Made by a program: the position numbers and the translations under genes. Below the pieces are notes generated by a model. That model saw only the letters and a list, made by a program, of their open reading frames with translations. It was not told the origin of the DNA and ran no database searches. Of a stretch of DNA of 25,233 bases, positions 1 to 6,234 are shown in pieces. The stretch comes from Microbacteriaceae bacterium (GTDB lineage: Bacteria; Actinomycetota; Actinomycetes; Actinomycetales; Microbacteriaceae). The stretch is taken from assembly GCA_017744755.1 (NCBI GenBank), contig JAGIAU010000005.1:1-25233 (forward strand), written 5' to 3'. Position 1 is the first letter of the stretch, and every line of letters starts with the position of its first letter.

Positions 1-108
1 TCGCCCGGCCTATTGCGTCACGATCCGCCGGAGGCGCACTCTCTCCATGCAGACGGCGAACGCACTCGCGCAGCCGCCCGCAACCCGCAACCGAAGAAGG
101 AGCACACC

Positions 109-324
109 ATGGGTCTCGACGACATCGTGGAAAAGGGCAAGGACCTCATCGAGGACAACAAGGAGAAGATCGACGCCGCCCTGCACAGCGAGCAGGCGGA
201 GGGCGTCTCGGACAACATCCTCGACGGCATCGCCGGCTTCGCCAACAAGGTCACCGGCGGCAAGTTCGAGGAGCAGATCGGCGGGGTCCGCGACAACGTG
301 GACAAGGCCGTCGGCAACGAGTGA
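109..324 (+). CDS. Small antitoxin-like protein, Rv0909/MT0933 family
   Basis: A 71-residue, highly charged, cysteine-free helical protein starting MGLDDIVEKGKDLIEDNKEK and ending in an amphipathic FEEQIGGVRDNVDKAVG segment. This pattern fits the small MT0933/Rv0909-type antitoxin family of actinobacteria (family knowledge). The start at 109 is chosen over an in-frame ATG at 13 because AAGGAG (97-102) sits six bases ahead of it and the upstream residues look like untranslated sequence. No toxin gene follows: the next gene is an oxygenase 124 bases away, behind a strong hairpin. It is therefore an orphan, and a real antitoxin role is uncertain; a stress-related CsbD-like small protein is the alternative. 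Confidence 0.75.
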   Translation: MGLDDIVEKGKDLIEDNKEKIDAALHSEQAEGVSDNILDGIAGFANKVTGGKFEEQIGGVRDNVDKAVGNE

Positions 325-350
325 TCGCGCGTTCCCGGTAGGACGACCAC

Positions 351-391
351 CGCACGGCGCGGGCGACGCGGAAGCGTCCCCGCGCCGTGCG
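351..391 (+). terminator. Strong hairpin terminator with GGAA tetraloop
   Basis: A 13-bp GC-rich stem (351-363 with 379-391) continues, after one bulged C at 364, into a 5-bp stem (365-369 with 374-378) closed by the loop GGAA (370-373), a GNRA-type tetraloop. It lies 26 bases after the stop of the small antitoxin-like gene. No T-run follows, as is common for actinobacterial terminators. Confidence 0.6.
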
Positions 392-401
392 CGTTCTCGG
401 C

Positions 402-407
402 CATACT
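402..407 (+). promoter_or_regulatory. -10-like element of the MpaB-family gene
   Basis: CATACT sits seven bases before an ATG at 415 that opens a six-residue ORF (MAQRPS, stop 433-435) ending 12 bases before the oxygenase start. The spacing equals that seen before several annotated starts in this window, so the transcript probably begins near 414-415. Confidence 0.4.
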
Positions 408-447
408 GATCGGGATGGCGCAGCGGCCATCGTGAGCGGGGGTTCCG

Positions 448-1338
448 ATGAGTGCGACCGAGGCGACACCGAGCCGGAGCCTGCGCGACGCGCCGCGCGC
501 CGACGACGGGTACTACGGGCCGGGGAGCGTGTCGTGGCGCGTGTTCGCCGACCCGAGCGCGGGGATCGGCGGCCAGGCGGCCGTGTTCCTGCAGGCCCTC
601 GATCCCGGGCTCATGACGCACTTCGCCCGCGTCTCGCTGACGAACGAGGGCCCCGAGGCGATGGCGGCGCGGTTCCAGCGCACGACCGCCTACCTCCGCG
701 ACTCCGTGTTCGCCGACAAGGCGCATGCGGACGCCGCCGCGGCGCATGTCGACATGCTGCACGAGCGCGCCAGGTGGACCGATCCCGCCGACGGGCACGT
801 CGAGGTCGCCAAGGTGCCCGCATGGCAGCAGTGGACGTGGTGGACGTACGTGTGGGGCGCGGCCCGCGGCTATCAGGAGTACGGGCCCTCGCCGCTGACG
901 GAGGCGGAGCTCGACCGACTGGTCGTCGAGTCGAGGATCGGCGCGGAGGCACTGCGGGTCCCCGGTCCGTATCATGCGACGTTCGCCGAGCTCGACGCGT
1001 ACATCCATGCGGACATGGCCTCGAAGGCGCTCACGTCGTACGCCGCCGAGGCCGCGCACGCGCTGCGGCACCCGGACGTCAAGGGGCCCATCGCCAGGTG
1101 GGCGACCCGCCGGATGATCGACGGCATGACCTACCTCCTGCCGCCGGCCGCGCGCCTGCTGTACGCGCTCGAGGACCGCACCGACCGCGACCTCGCGCGC
1201 GGGCGCAAGTGGACGAAGCGCTTCGTCGCGCTCGGGCGGAAGCACAAGTCGGCCGAGGAGCTCATCGCCGCCGCGATCGGGGAGTCCGAGACGCATCCGT
1301 ACCAGAAGGTGCGGGCGCGAGTCGCCGCGGCGTCCTGA
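448..1338 (+). CDS. MpaB/DUF2236-family oxygenase-like protein
   Basis: A 296-residue protein of the MpaB / rubber-oxygenase catalytic domain family (formerly DUF2236), whose characterised relatives (latex-clearing protein, MpaB) are heme b-containing oxygenases. Visible family features are the N-terminal YYGPGSVSWRVFADP block (22-36), the RFQRTTAYL block (75-83), the HVDMLH block with His100 and His105, and a Trp-rich segment (126-136). There is no signal peptide, so it is probably cytoplasmic. The start at 448 gives a plausible N-terminus; the ribosome-binding site is weak. A CATACT -10-like element at 402-407 implies a short leader that holds a seven-codon ORF. The substrate cannot be read from sequence. 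A transporter gene follows 47 bases later. Confidence 0.8.
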   Translation: MSATEATPSRSLRDAPRADDGYYGPGSVSWRVFADPSAGIGGQAAVFLQALDPGLMTHFARVSLTNEGPEAMAARFQRTTAYLRDSVFADKAHADAAAAHVDMLHERARWTDPADGHVEVAKVPAWQQWTWWTYVWGAARGYQEYGPSPLTEAELDRLVVESRIGAEALRVPGPYHATFAELDAYIHADMASKALTSYAAEAAHALRHPDVKGPIARWATRRMIDGMTYLLPPAARLLYALEDRTDRDLARGRKWTKRFVALGRKHKSAEELIAAAIGESETHPYQKVRARVAAAS

Positions 1339-1385
1339 GCGCGTTCGCGCAGAACGTTCCCCCTCGCGTCCCGGTCCGGGAGAAT

Positions 1386-2774
1386 ATGGCCGTGACCAGC
1401 ACCGGCACCGCGATCCCTGAGAGCTCGGCGGAGATCCAGGAACGGCTCGACGGGCTGCCCTGGTCGCGCCGGCACACCAGGCTGCTCTTCGGCTCCGGGC
1501 TCGGCTGGGCGCTCGACGCGATGGACGTCGGGCTCGTGTCCTTCGTCGTCGCGGCGCTCGTGCAGCACGGCTTCGCGACGGCGGAGGAGCGGCCGCTCAT
1601 CCTCTCGATCGGCTTCGCCGGCATGGCGATCGGCGCGGCCGTCGGCGGCCTGCTCGCCGACCGGCTGGGCCGGCGGAGCGTGTTCGCGATCACGCTGCTG
1701 ATCTTCGGCGTCGCGACCGGGCTGACCGCGCTGTCGTGGTCGGTCGGCGCGCTGCTCGTGTTCCGCTTCATCGCGGGCCTCGGGCTCGGCGCCGAGCTGC
1801 CGGTCGCCTCGACGTATCTGAGCGAGTTCGCGCCGCGGCGCATCCGCGGCCGGGTCATCGTGCTGCTCGAGGCGTTCTGGGCGATCGGCTGGTTCCTGCA
1901 GGCGATCGTCGGCGCGACGATCGTGCCGCTCGGGCCGGACGCGTGGCGCTGGGCGCTGCTCATCGGCGCGGCGCCCGCGGTGTACGCCGCCGTCGTGCGC
2001 TTCGGCATGCCCGAGTCGGTCCGCTACCTGCTGGCGCGCGGGCGGCGCGAGGAGGCCGACCTCGTCGTGCGCGGCTTCGCGGCCGCGGCGTGGATCCGGC
2101 GGGACAGCGCGCTCGCGCTGCGCCACCGCCCGGGCGCCGCGCTCGTCGACACGGGGCCGACCGAGGCCGGGCTCACGTTCTGGCGGCGGGTCGCCGGCCT
2201 CTGGGCGCCGGGCCTGCGGCGGTCGACGTCGGGGCTCTGGCTGCTGTGGTTCTTCGTGAACTTCGCCTACTACGGCGCGTTCCTCTGGATCCCCTCGATC
2301 CTCGTCGCGGACGGCTACCCGCTTGCGACGTCGTTCGTGTTCACGCTCGTCATCACCGCCGCGCAGCTCCCCGGCTACCTCGTCGCCGCGTGGCTCATCG
2401 AGCGGTGGGGCCGGCGCCTCGTCCTCGTCGTCTTCCTCCTCGGCTCCGCGGTGTCGGCGGTGTGCTTCGGCACGATGCCCGGGGAGGCCGCGATCCTCGG
2501 CTTCGGCTCGGCGCTGTCCTTCTTCAACCTCGGCGCCTGGGGCGCCGTCTACGCCATCACCCCGGAGTCCTACCCGACCTCCGTCCGCGCGACCGGTTCC
2601 GGCTGGGCCGCCGGCGTCGGCCGGATCGCGTCGATCATCGTGCCCTTCCTCGTCGCGCCGCTGCTCGCGGCGGGCGGCCGGGTCACGATCTTCGTCATGT
2701 TCACGGCGGCGTTCGTCGTGGCGGCGGGGGCGGCGCTGCTGATCCGCGAGCGCCGCGGGGCGGCGCTGGAGTAG
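1386..2774 (+). CDS. MFS transporter, sugar/aromatic acid (NiaP-like) type
   Basis: A 462-residue major facilitator with about twelve hydrophobic segments. The first helix reads GSGLGWALDAMDVGLVSFVV, the DAMDVGL form typical of the NiaP/SV2-like and aromatic-acid:H+ symporter group. The loop 2-3 signature LLADRLGRRSVF, the TYLSEFAPRRIRGR motif after helix 4, and the second-half LIERWGRRLV repeat are all present. It would be a proton-coupled importer of a small organic acid in the inner membrane; the substrate is inferred only to group level. Start: ATG 1386 has a close GGGAG; a GTG at 1392 has GAGAAT (1380-1385) exactly six bases ahead, the leaderless arrangement seen elsewhere here, so the protein may start two residues later. 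It ends in front of a nested palindrome. Confidence 0.85.
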   Translation: MAVTSTGTAIPESSAEIQERLDGLPWSRRHTRLLFGSGLGWALDAMDVGLVSFVVAALVQHGFATAEERPLILSIGFAGMAIGAAVGGLLADRLGRRSVFAITLLIFGVATGLTALSWSVGALLVFRFIAGLGLGAELPVASTYLSEFAPRRIRGRVIVLLEAFWAIGWFLQAIVGATIVPLGPDAWRWALLIGAAPAVYAAVVRFGMPESVRYLLARGRREEADLVVRGFAAAAWIRRDSALALRHRPGAALVDTGPTEAGLTFWRRVAGLWAPGLRRSTSGLWLLWFFVNFAYYGAFLWIPSILVADGYPLATSFVFTLVITAAQLPGYLVAAWLIERWGRRLVLVVFLLGSAVSAVCFGTMPGEAAILGFGSALSFFNLGAWGAVYAITPESYPTSVRATGSGWAAGVGRIASIIVPFLVAPLLAAGGRVTIFVMFTAAFVVAAGAALLIRERRGAALE

Positions 2775-2856
2775 GGAGAGGAGCGGGCGTGCCGCCGTCC
2801 GCCGACGCGGGCGCCTGCTGCCGCCCCGGGGGCGCGTGGCTCCCCCTCTCCGCAGA

Positions 2857-2916
2857 TGCCGACGTTTCGCGGAATTGCCGACGTTCTATCGTCGGAAGCT
2901 CCGCGAAACGTCGGCA
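2857..2916. terminator. Nested palindrome between convergent genes
   Basis: A perfect 17-bp inverted repeat (2857-2873 with 2900-2916) encloses a second hairpin (2878-2883 with 2890-2895, six-base loop). The motif GCCGACGTT opens both the outer and the inner left arms. It lies between the MFS gene and the convergent deazaflavin oxidoreductase, two bases from the latter's stop, so a bidirectional terminator is the simplest role; a dispersed palindromic repeat is the alternative. Confidence 0.55.
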
Positions 2917-2918
2917 GA

Positions 2919-3383
2919 TCAGCGGCGGGTGAGCCGGATGACCGGGAGAACGCGGTCGGTCTTCTTCGTGTAGCCGAGGAAGCCCTTCGCGGTGCGCGTG
3001 ATGAGCTCCCACGCCCTCGCGCGCTCCTCGCCGTGCAGCTCCGCGGCGGCGACCTCGACCTGCTCGCCGCCGACCCAGATCGTGGCCGTCGCGCTCGCGG
3101 CGAGGTTGAAGTACCAGGCCGGGTGTCGCTGCGCGCCCGCCGCCGAGGCGCAGACGAGCCAGGTGCCGTCGGCCTGCGGCCAATAGGCGACCGGGGTCTC
3201 GAGCGCGTTCCCGGACTTGCGGCCGACCGTGCGCAGCAGGAGCGTTCCGACACCGTTCTTCGGCGCCTTCCGCTTCGGCTTCTTCAGCGCCCGCGCCTGC
3301 TGGCGGAGGAACCACTTGAAGAGGGCGTTCGGCTTCATCGTCGCGCCGGTAGTGCCGTTCGGGGTCGTGAAGGTGTCGGTCAC
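2919..3383 (-). CDS. Deazaflavin (F420)-dependent nitroreductase-family oxidoreductase
   Basis: A 154-residue protein of the DDN / deazaflavin-dependent nitroreductase family (split beta-barrel, F420H2 hydride transfer; family knowledge). Characteristic blocks are LLLRTVGRKSG (48-58), then TPVAYWPQADGTWLVCAS (63-80) and HPAWYFNL (87-94), which build the cofactor site. Length is normal for the family. The start is ambiguous: GTG at 3383 has TTGACT six bases ahead and gives an MTDTF-like N-terminus; GTG 3398 and ATG 3338 are in frame. It diverges from a luciferase-like oxidoreductase gene only 69 bases away, and both families can use F420 or flavin, so shared redox chemistry is plausible but unproven. 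Confidence 0.8.
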   Translation of the reverse strand: MTDTFTTPNGTTGATMKPNALFKWFLRQQARALKKPKRKAPKNGVGTLLLRTVGRKSGNALETPVAYWPQADGTWLVCASAAGAQRHPAWYFNLAASATATIWVGGEQVEVAAAELHGEERARAWELITRTAKGFLGYTKKTDRVLPVIRLTRR

Positions 3384-3452
3384 GCCTCCAGTCAACACGG
3401 TCAGGGCGTTCTCATCGGAATGCCGTCCTGCTCGATGCGGTTGGATGGAGCC
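3384..3452. promoter_or_regulatory. Divergent promoter region, two oxidoreductase genes
   Basis: The 69-base gap must hold both promoters. Toward the left gene TTGACT (3390-3395) and toward the right gene TTGGAT (3441-3446) each lie exactly six bases from a GTG start, consistent with leaderless transcripts. No clear operator palindrome was found. Confidence 0.4.
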
Positions 3453-4484
3453 GTGACGAAGTCCATCGGCTACCTGTCATTCGGCCACTGGTCGAGCTCG
3501 CCGCACAGCCAGGCGCGGACCGGCGCCGACACGCTGCTGCAGGCGATCGAGCTCGCGGAGGCGGCCGAGGAGCTCGGCGTCGACGGCGCGTACTTCCGGG
3601 TGCACCACTTCGCGCGGCAGCACGGCGCGGCGTTCCCGCTGCTCGCGGCGATCGGCGCGCGGACGTCGAGGATCGAGATCGGCACCGGCGTCATCGACAT
3701 GCGCTACGAGAACCCGCTCTACATGGCGGAGGAGGCCGCGGTCGCCGACCTCATCGCGGGCGGGCGGCTGCAGCTCGGCGTGAGCCGCGGCTCACCCGAG
3801 CAGGTCATCGACGGGTTCCGCTACTTCGGCTACCAGCCGGACGAGTCCGACCCGAGCGGGGCGGAGATGGCGCGCGGGAACTTCGAGGTGTTCCTCAAGG
3901 TCATCGACGGCGCGCGCTTCGCCGAGCCGAACCCGCGCCCCATGTTCCCGAACCCCTACCCCGGTCCGATCGGCATCGAGCCGCAGTCGCCCGGCCTGCG
4001 CGACCGCATCTGGTGGGGCGCCGGCAACCGGAAGACCGCGGAGTGGGCCGCCCAGCTCGGCGTCAACCTGCAGTCCTCGACGCTCGTCATGCACGAGTCG
4101 AACGAGCCCTTCCACGTCCAGCAGCGCAAGCAGATCGAGGGCTACCTCGAGGCGTGGAAGGCGGCGGGGCATGAACGCACCCCGCGCGTCTCCGTCTCGC
4201 GCTCCATCTTCGCCCTCGTGGACGAGCAGGACTGGGCGTACTTCGGCCGCGACCGCGCCTCCGAGGACCAGGTCGGCTCGATCGGCCGCGACGGCGAGGC
4301 GATCTTCGGCCGCTCCTACGCCGGCCCGCCCGACGAGCTGATCGAGGAGCTGCAGCAGGACGAGGCGCTGCAGATCGCCGACACGGTCCTGCTCACGATC
4401 CCGTCCCAGCTCGGCGTCGACTTCAACGCGCACGCCTTGCAGAACATCGTGGAGCACGTGGCGAAGCCGCTGGGGTGGAAGTGA
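3453..4484 (+). CDS. LLM-class flavin/F420-dependent oxidoreductase
   Basis: A 343-residue luciferase-like monooxygenase-fold protein. The N-terminus VTKSIGYLSFGHW, the RVHHFARQ block (49-56), IGTGVIDMRYENP (76-88) and GRLQLGVSRGSP (104-115) are the beta-strand ends that bind the phosphate and isoalloxazine of FMN or F420 in this superfamily. The C-terminal half is alpha-helical, ending in NIVEHVAKPLGWK. GTG 3453 is preferred over ATG 3435 because the family begins with the KxIGxLSFGHW strand and TTGGAT lies six bases upstream. The GNAT gene starts four bases after its stop, so the two are probably cotranscribed. Substrate and cofactor choice are not readable. Confidence 0.85.
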   Translation: MTKSIGYLSFGHWSSSPHSQARTGADTLLQAIELAEAAEELGVDGAYFRVHHFARQHGAAFPLLAAIGARTSRIEIGTGVIDMRYENPLYMAEEAAVADLIAGGRLQLGVSRGSPEQVIDGFRYFGYQPDESDPSGAEMARGNFEVFLKVIDGARFAEPNPRPMFPNPYPGPIGIEPQSPGLRDRIWWGAGNRKTAEWAAQLGVNLQSSTLVMHESNEPFHVQQRKQIEGYLEAWKAAGHERTPRVSVSRSIFALVDEQDWAYFGRDRASEDQVGSIGRDGEAIFGRSYAGPPDELIEELQQDEALQIADTVLLTIPSQLGVDFNAHALQNIVEHVAKPLGWK

Positions 4485-4488
4485 CGCA

Positions 4489-4944
4489 ATGATTCGCGAG
4501 GCAAGCCACGACGACTTCGACGCCGTCATCCGTCTGTATCGTCAGCTTCACGAGGACGATCCGGAGGTGGCAGATGGCACTGATCGGGCTGTGTTCGATG
4601 CAATTCTTCAGACGTCGGGACTGACGTTGTTCGTGCTTGAACTGGACGGCAAGGTGGTCGCCACGACCTACTTGAATGTCATTCCGAACGTCACTCGCAG
4701 TGCTTCGCCGTACGCAGTCATCGAGAACGTCGTTGTCGAGGAGTCGTTGCGAGGAACTGGACTTGGGAAGCGCATCATGAGCGCCACGCTCGAAGCAGCA
4801 TGGGCGGCCGGCTGCTACAAGGCGATGCTGCTGACCGGATCGAAGGAGGAGTCAACACACGCCTTCTATCGCAGTTGCGGATTCTCACCCGATTCGAAGA
4901 CCGCGTATCTGGCGAAGCCGCCCGTTGTATCAGGCCGGTCTTGA
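4489..4944 (+). CDS. GNAT-family N-acetyltransferase
   Basis: A 151-residue acetyl-CoA-dependent acyltransferase. Motif A reads VIENVVVEESLRGTGLGKR (78-95ish), with the pyrophosphate-binding R-G-T-G-L-G loop at 88-93; motif B is represented by HAFYRSCGF (124-132). The substrate is unknown. It starts four bases after the LLM oxidoreductase. Base use is unlike the neighbours: the 60 bases 4681-4740 contain 34 G/C, against 44 in 4261-4320 of the gene before, and AT-ending codons such as CTT, GTT and GAT are frequent. This suggests recent acquisition together with the adjacent toxin-antitoxin scar. Confidence 0.85.
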   Translation: MIREASHDDFDAVIRLYRQLHEDDPEVADGTDRAVFDAILQTSGLTLFVLELDGKVVATTYLNVIPNVTRSASPYAVIENVVVEESLRGTGLGKRIMSATLEAAWAAGCYKAMLLTGSKEESTHAFYRSCGFSPDSKTAYLAKPPVVSGRS

Positions 4945-5085
4945 CGTAGTCGGTGCCGAGTTCGTCGTAAGCGGATGCTCATCTAAGAGGCGCTCGACAT
5001 CGTGGAGCATGTCGCCCCGGGCCTCGGCTGGCGGTAGCCTCGCGGATCCGGTCGGACCGTCAGTGCCCGGTCGCACACTCTGACC
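4945..5085. other. Gene-free spacer before antitoxin
   Basis: No convincing coding sequence was found in these 141 bases. The only signal is CACACT (5074-5079), six bases before the antitoxin ATG, a candidate leaderless -10 element identical to the hexamer before both LuxR-type genes. Confidence 0.4.
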
Positions 5086-5343
5086 ATGACACTGCAGGAG
5101 GTCATCGAGGCGTGCAAGGCGCTCGACCCCGAAGAGCGCCTTGAGGCGGCTCGGCAGCTCCTGCTCAGCGTCGACCAGGACGGTGACGACCAGGCCGGGG
5201 TCGACGCCGCGTGGGACGAGGTCGTCGATCGACGCGTCCGGGAGATCCTGACCGGCACCGCCAAGCTGGTCGACGGCCGCGAAGCACACGCTCGCCTCCG
5301 CGCCGAGCTGGCGCGTTCCGCAAGTGACGCGAGGCCGGCGTGA
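5086..5343 (+). CDS. Addiction-module antitoxin, RelE/ParE-associated
   Basis: An 85-residue protein with the layout of the short 'putative addiction module component' family (PF09720-like): an N-terminal helix pair TLQEVIEACKALDPEERLEAARQLL, then a central DAAWDEVVDRRVREILTG block in which the A-W-xx-E-x-xx-R-x pattern is typical, and a variable tail. Such antitoxins are encoded just ahead of, and overlapping, a ParE-type toxin, and this one overlaps a truncated ParE-like frame. Partner loss suggests it is now a solitary antitoxin or a relic. The start is supported by CACACT six bases upstream. Confidence 0.75.
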   Translation: MTLQEVIEACKALDPEERLEAARQLLLSVDQDGDDQAGVDAAWDEVVDRRVREILTGTAKLVDGREAHARLRAELARSASDARPA

Positions 5344-5437
5344 ACACGCAGAGGCGATCGAGGAGCTCGGTGCCGCGGCGAGGTGGTACGAACGTCGAAC
5401 GCCCGGCCTCGGTGATCGGTTTCATGATGCGCCCTGC

Positions 5438-5466
5438 TTGACCTATCGTTTCTCGATAGATATCCT
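5438..5466 (+). promoter_or_regulatory. Promoter of DUF2975-HTH operon
   Basis: TTGACC (5438-5443) and TATCCT (5461-5466) are separated by exactly 17 bases, the best -35/-10 pair in the window. The first operator copy fills the spacer between them. Confidence 0.65.
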
Positions 5467-5488
5467 CGTGCCTATCGAAAAACGATAG
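5443..5488. promoter_or_regulatory. Two palindromic operators CTATCG-N5-CGATAG
   Basis: Two copies of the palindrome CTATCG-N5-CGATAG lie at 5443-5459 and 5472-5488, centres 29 bases apart. Their spacers are TTTCT and AAAAA, and a further half-like TATCGAT touches the start codon (5492-5498). The first overlaps the core promoter, the second the ribosome-binding site, so binding would block transcription. The HTH protein encoded second in this operon is the obvious candidate. Confidence 0.65.
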
Positions 5489-5496
5489 GAGTATCG

Positions 5497-5979
5497 ATGT
5501 CCCGGCCATTGGAGTACCTGCTCAAGACGCTGCTCGTCATCCTCGTGCTCGCGATCGCCGTCATCCAGGCGCTCGTCCTGCCGGCGCTGGCGTACGGCAT
5601 GAGCTGGCTGCCGGAGCAGAGCCCCTACGACTGGGCGCGGGTCACCGTTCTCGTCGCGGCGATCCTGATCCTCGCCTGCGGGCAGATCGCGCTCGTCTGC
5701 GTCTGGCCGCTGCTGACGAAGGTGCGACGGGGCACGGTGTTCAGCGCGACGTCGTTCCGCTGGGTGAACGCGCTGATCGCGGCCGTCTTCGCGAGCGCCG
5801 CGCTCGGCGCCGCGCTGCTCGTGTTCCTCGACCGCTTCGGCTTCGGGACGCCGCTCGTCGGCATCGGACTCGTGATCCTGATCGTCGGAGGCGTCGCGCT
5901 CGCCCTGCTGCTCGTGGTCATGCGGGCATTGCTGCGGCAGGCGACCGAGCAGCACGACGAACTCGCGCAGGTGGTCTGA
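5497..5979 (+). CDS. DUF2975 four-helix membrane protein
   Basis: A 160-residue integral membrane protein with four predicted transmembrane helices (about 11-33, 47-70, 89-111 and 119-143) and short loops, matching the DUF2975 family. The loop 2-3 sequence TKVRRGTVFSATSFRWVNAL is the conserved family segment (charged F-xx-xx-x-R-W form). AGGAG (5487-5491) lies five bases before the ATG. It is followed without a gap by a Cro/CI-type regulator, the standard partner of DUF2975 genes in Gram-positive bacteria. Function is unknown; the pair behaves like an autoregulated membrane-protein/repressor module. Confidence 0.85.
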   Translation: MSRPLEYLLKTLLVILVLAIAVIQALVLPALAYGMSWLPEQSPYDWARVTVLVAAILILACGQIALVCVWPLLTKVRRGTVFSATSFRWVNALIAAVFASAALGAALLVFLDRFGFGTPLVGIGLVILIVGGVALALLLVVMRALLRQATEQHDELAQVV

Positions 5980-6186
5980 ATGCCCATCCGCATCGCGCTC
6001 GACGAGCTCATGACCGCCCGCGGGATCGGCGTGAACGAGCTCGCCGAGCGCATCGGCATCACCCCGGTCAACGTCTCGGTGCTCAAGAACGGCCGTGCGA
6101 AGGCCGTGCGGTTCAGCACCCTCGAGGCGATCTGCCGGGTGCTCGACTGCCAGCCGGGCGACCTCCTCCGGTTCGTCGACGGGTAG
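5980..6186 (+). CDS. Cro/CI-type HTH regulator (YozG-like)
   Basis: A 68-residue protein that is almost only a helix-turn-helix: ELAERIGITPVNVSVLKNGR (about 20-39) is the HTH, followed by LEAICRVLDCQPGDLLRF, the hallmark tail of the YozG/Cro subgroup. It starts on the base after the DUF2975 stop (TGA then ATG), so it is translationally linked. A dimer should bind the two CTATCG-N5-CGATAG palindromes upstream and repress its own operon; this is inference from position and symmetry. Confidence 0.88.
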   Translation: MPIRIALDELMTARGIGVNELAERIGITPVNVSVLKNGRAKAVRFSTLEAICRVLDCQPGDLLRFVDG

Positions 6187-6234
6187 GCCGACCCTGCCGA
6201 CCCTGCCGGACGGCCCCGCGCCCGGCCGGCCCGC
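6187..6234. terminator. Short convergent spacer with weak hairpin
   Basis: Between the HTH gene and the convergent regulator lies a tandem 9-base repeat GCCGACCCT (6187-6195, 6196-6204) followed by a GCCGG/CCGGC stem (6205-6209 with 6226-6230). It may terminate both transcripts, but the stem is weak. Confidence 0.25.

Larger units (their letters stand above)
5324..5488 (+). pseudogene. Truncated ParE/RelE-type toxin remnant
   Basis: In the frame starting at GTG 5324 and overlapping the antitoxin's 3' end by 20 bases, the translation holds EHAEAIEELGAAARWYERR followed by TPGLGDRFHD. This is the N-terminal helix hairpin of ParE/RelE toxins (A-xx-E-xx-xA-xx-W-Y-xx-R-xP-G-L-G-xx-F). After about 35 residues similarity stops and the frame runs through the promoter and operators of the next gene to a TAG at 5486-5488. 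The catalytic/C-terminal beta sheet is missing, so the product should be inactive. The break lies near 5425-5435, where unrelated DNA has replaced the toxin's remainder. Confidence 0.65.

Noticed and set aside
109..324. Complete toxin-antitoxin pair at the left end
   Set aside because: No toxin-like frame lies on either side within the window; the downstream gene is an oxygenase behind a strong hairpin.
10..1296. 428-codon minus-strand frame over the first genes
   Set aside because: Composition is that of an antisense shadow and no conserved domain is visible.
387..1385. Long upstream extension of the MFS frame to 387
   Set aside because: The extension is an Arg/Ala-rich out-of-frame shadow of the MpaB-family gene; the transporter fold starts after 1386.
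2919..4484. Idea that the two divergent oxidoreductases form one F420 pathway
   Set aside because: Both families also use FMN and no F420 biosynthesis gene lies in the window; kept only as a remark.
4945..5085. Possible transposase fragment
   Set aside because: No recognisable peptide in any frame and no terminal inverted repeats.
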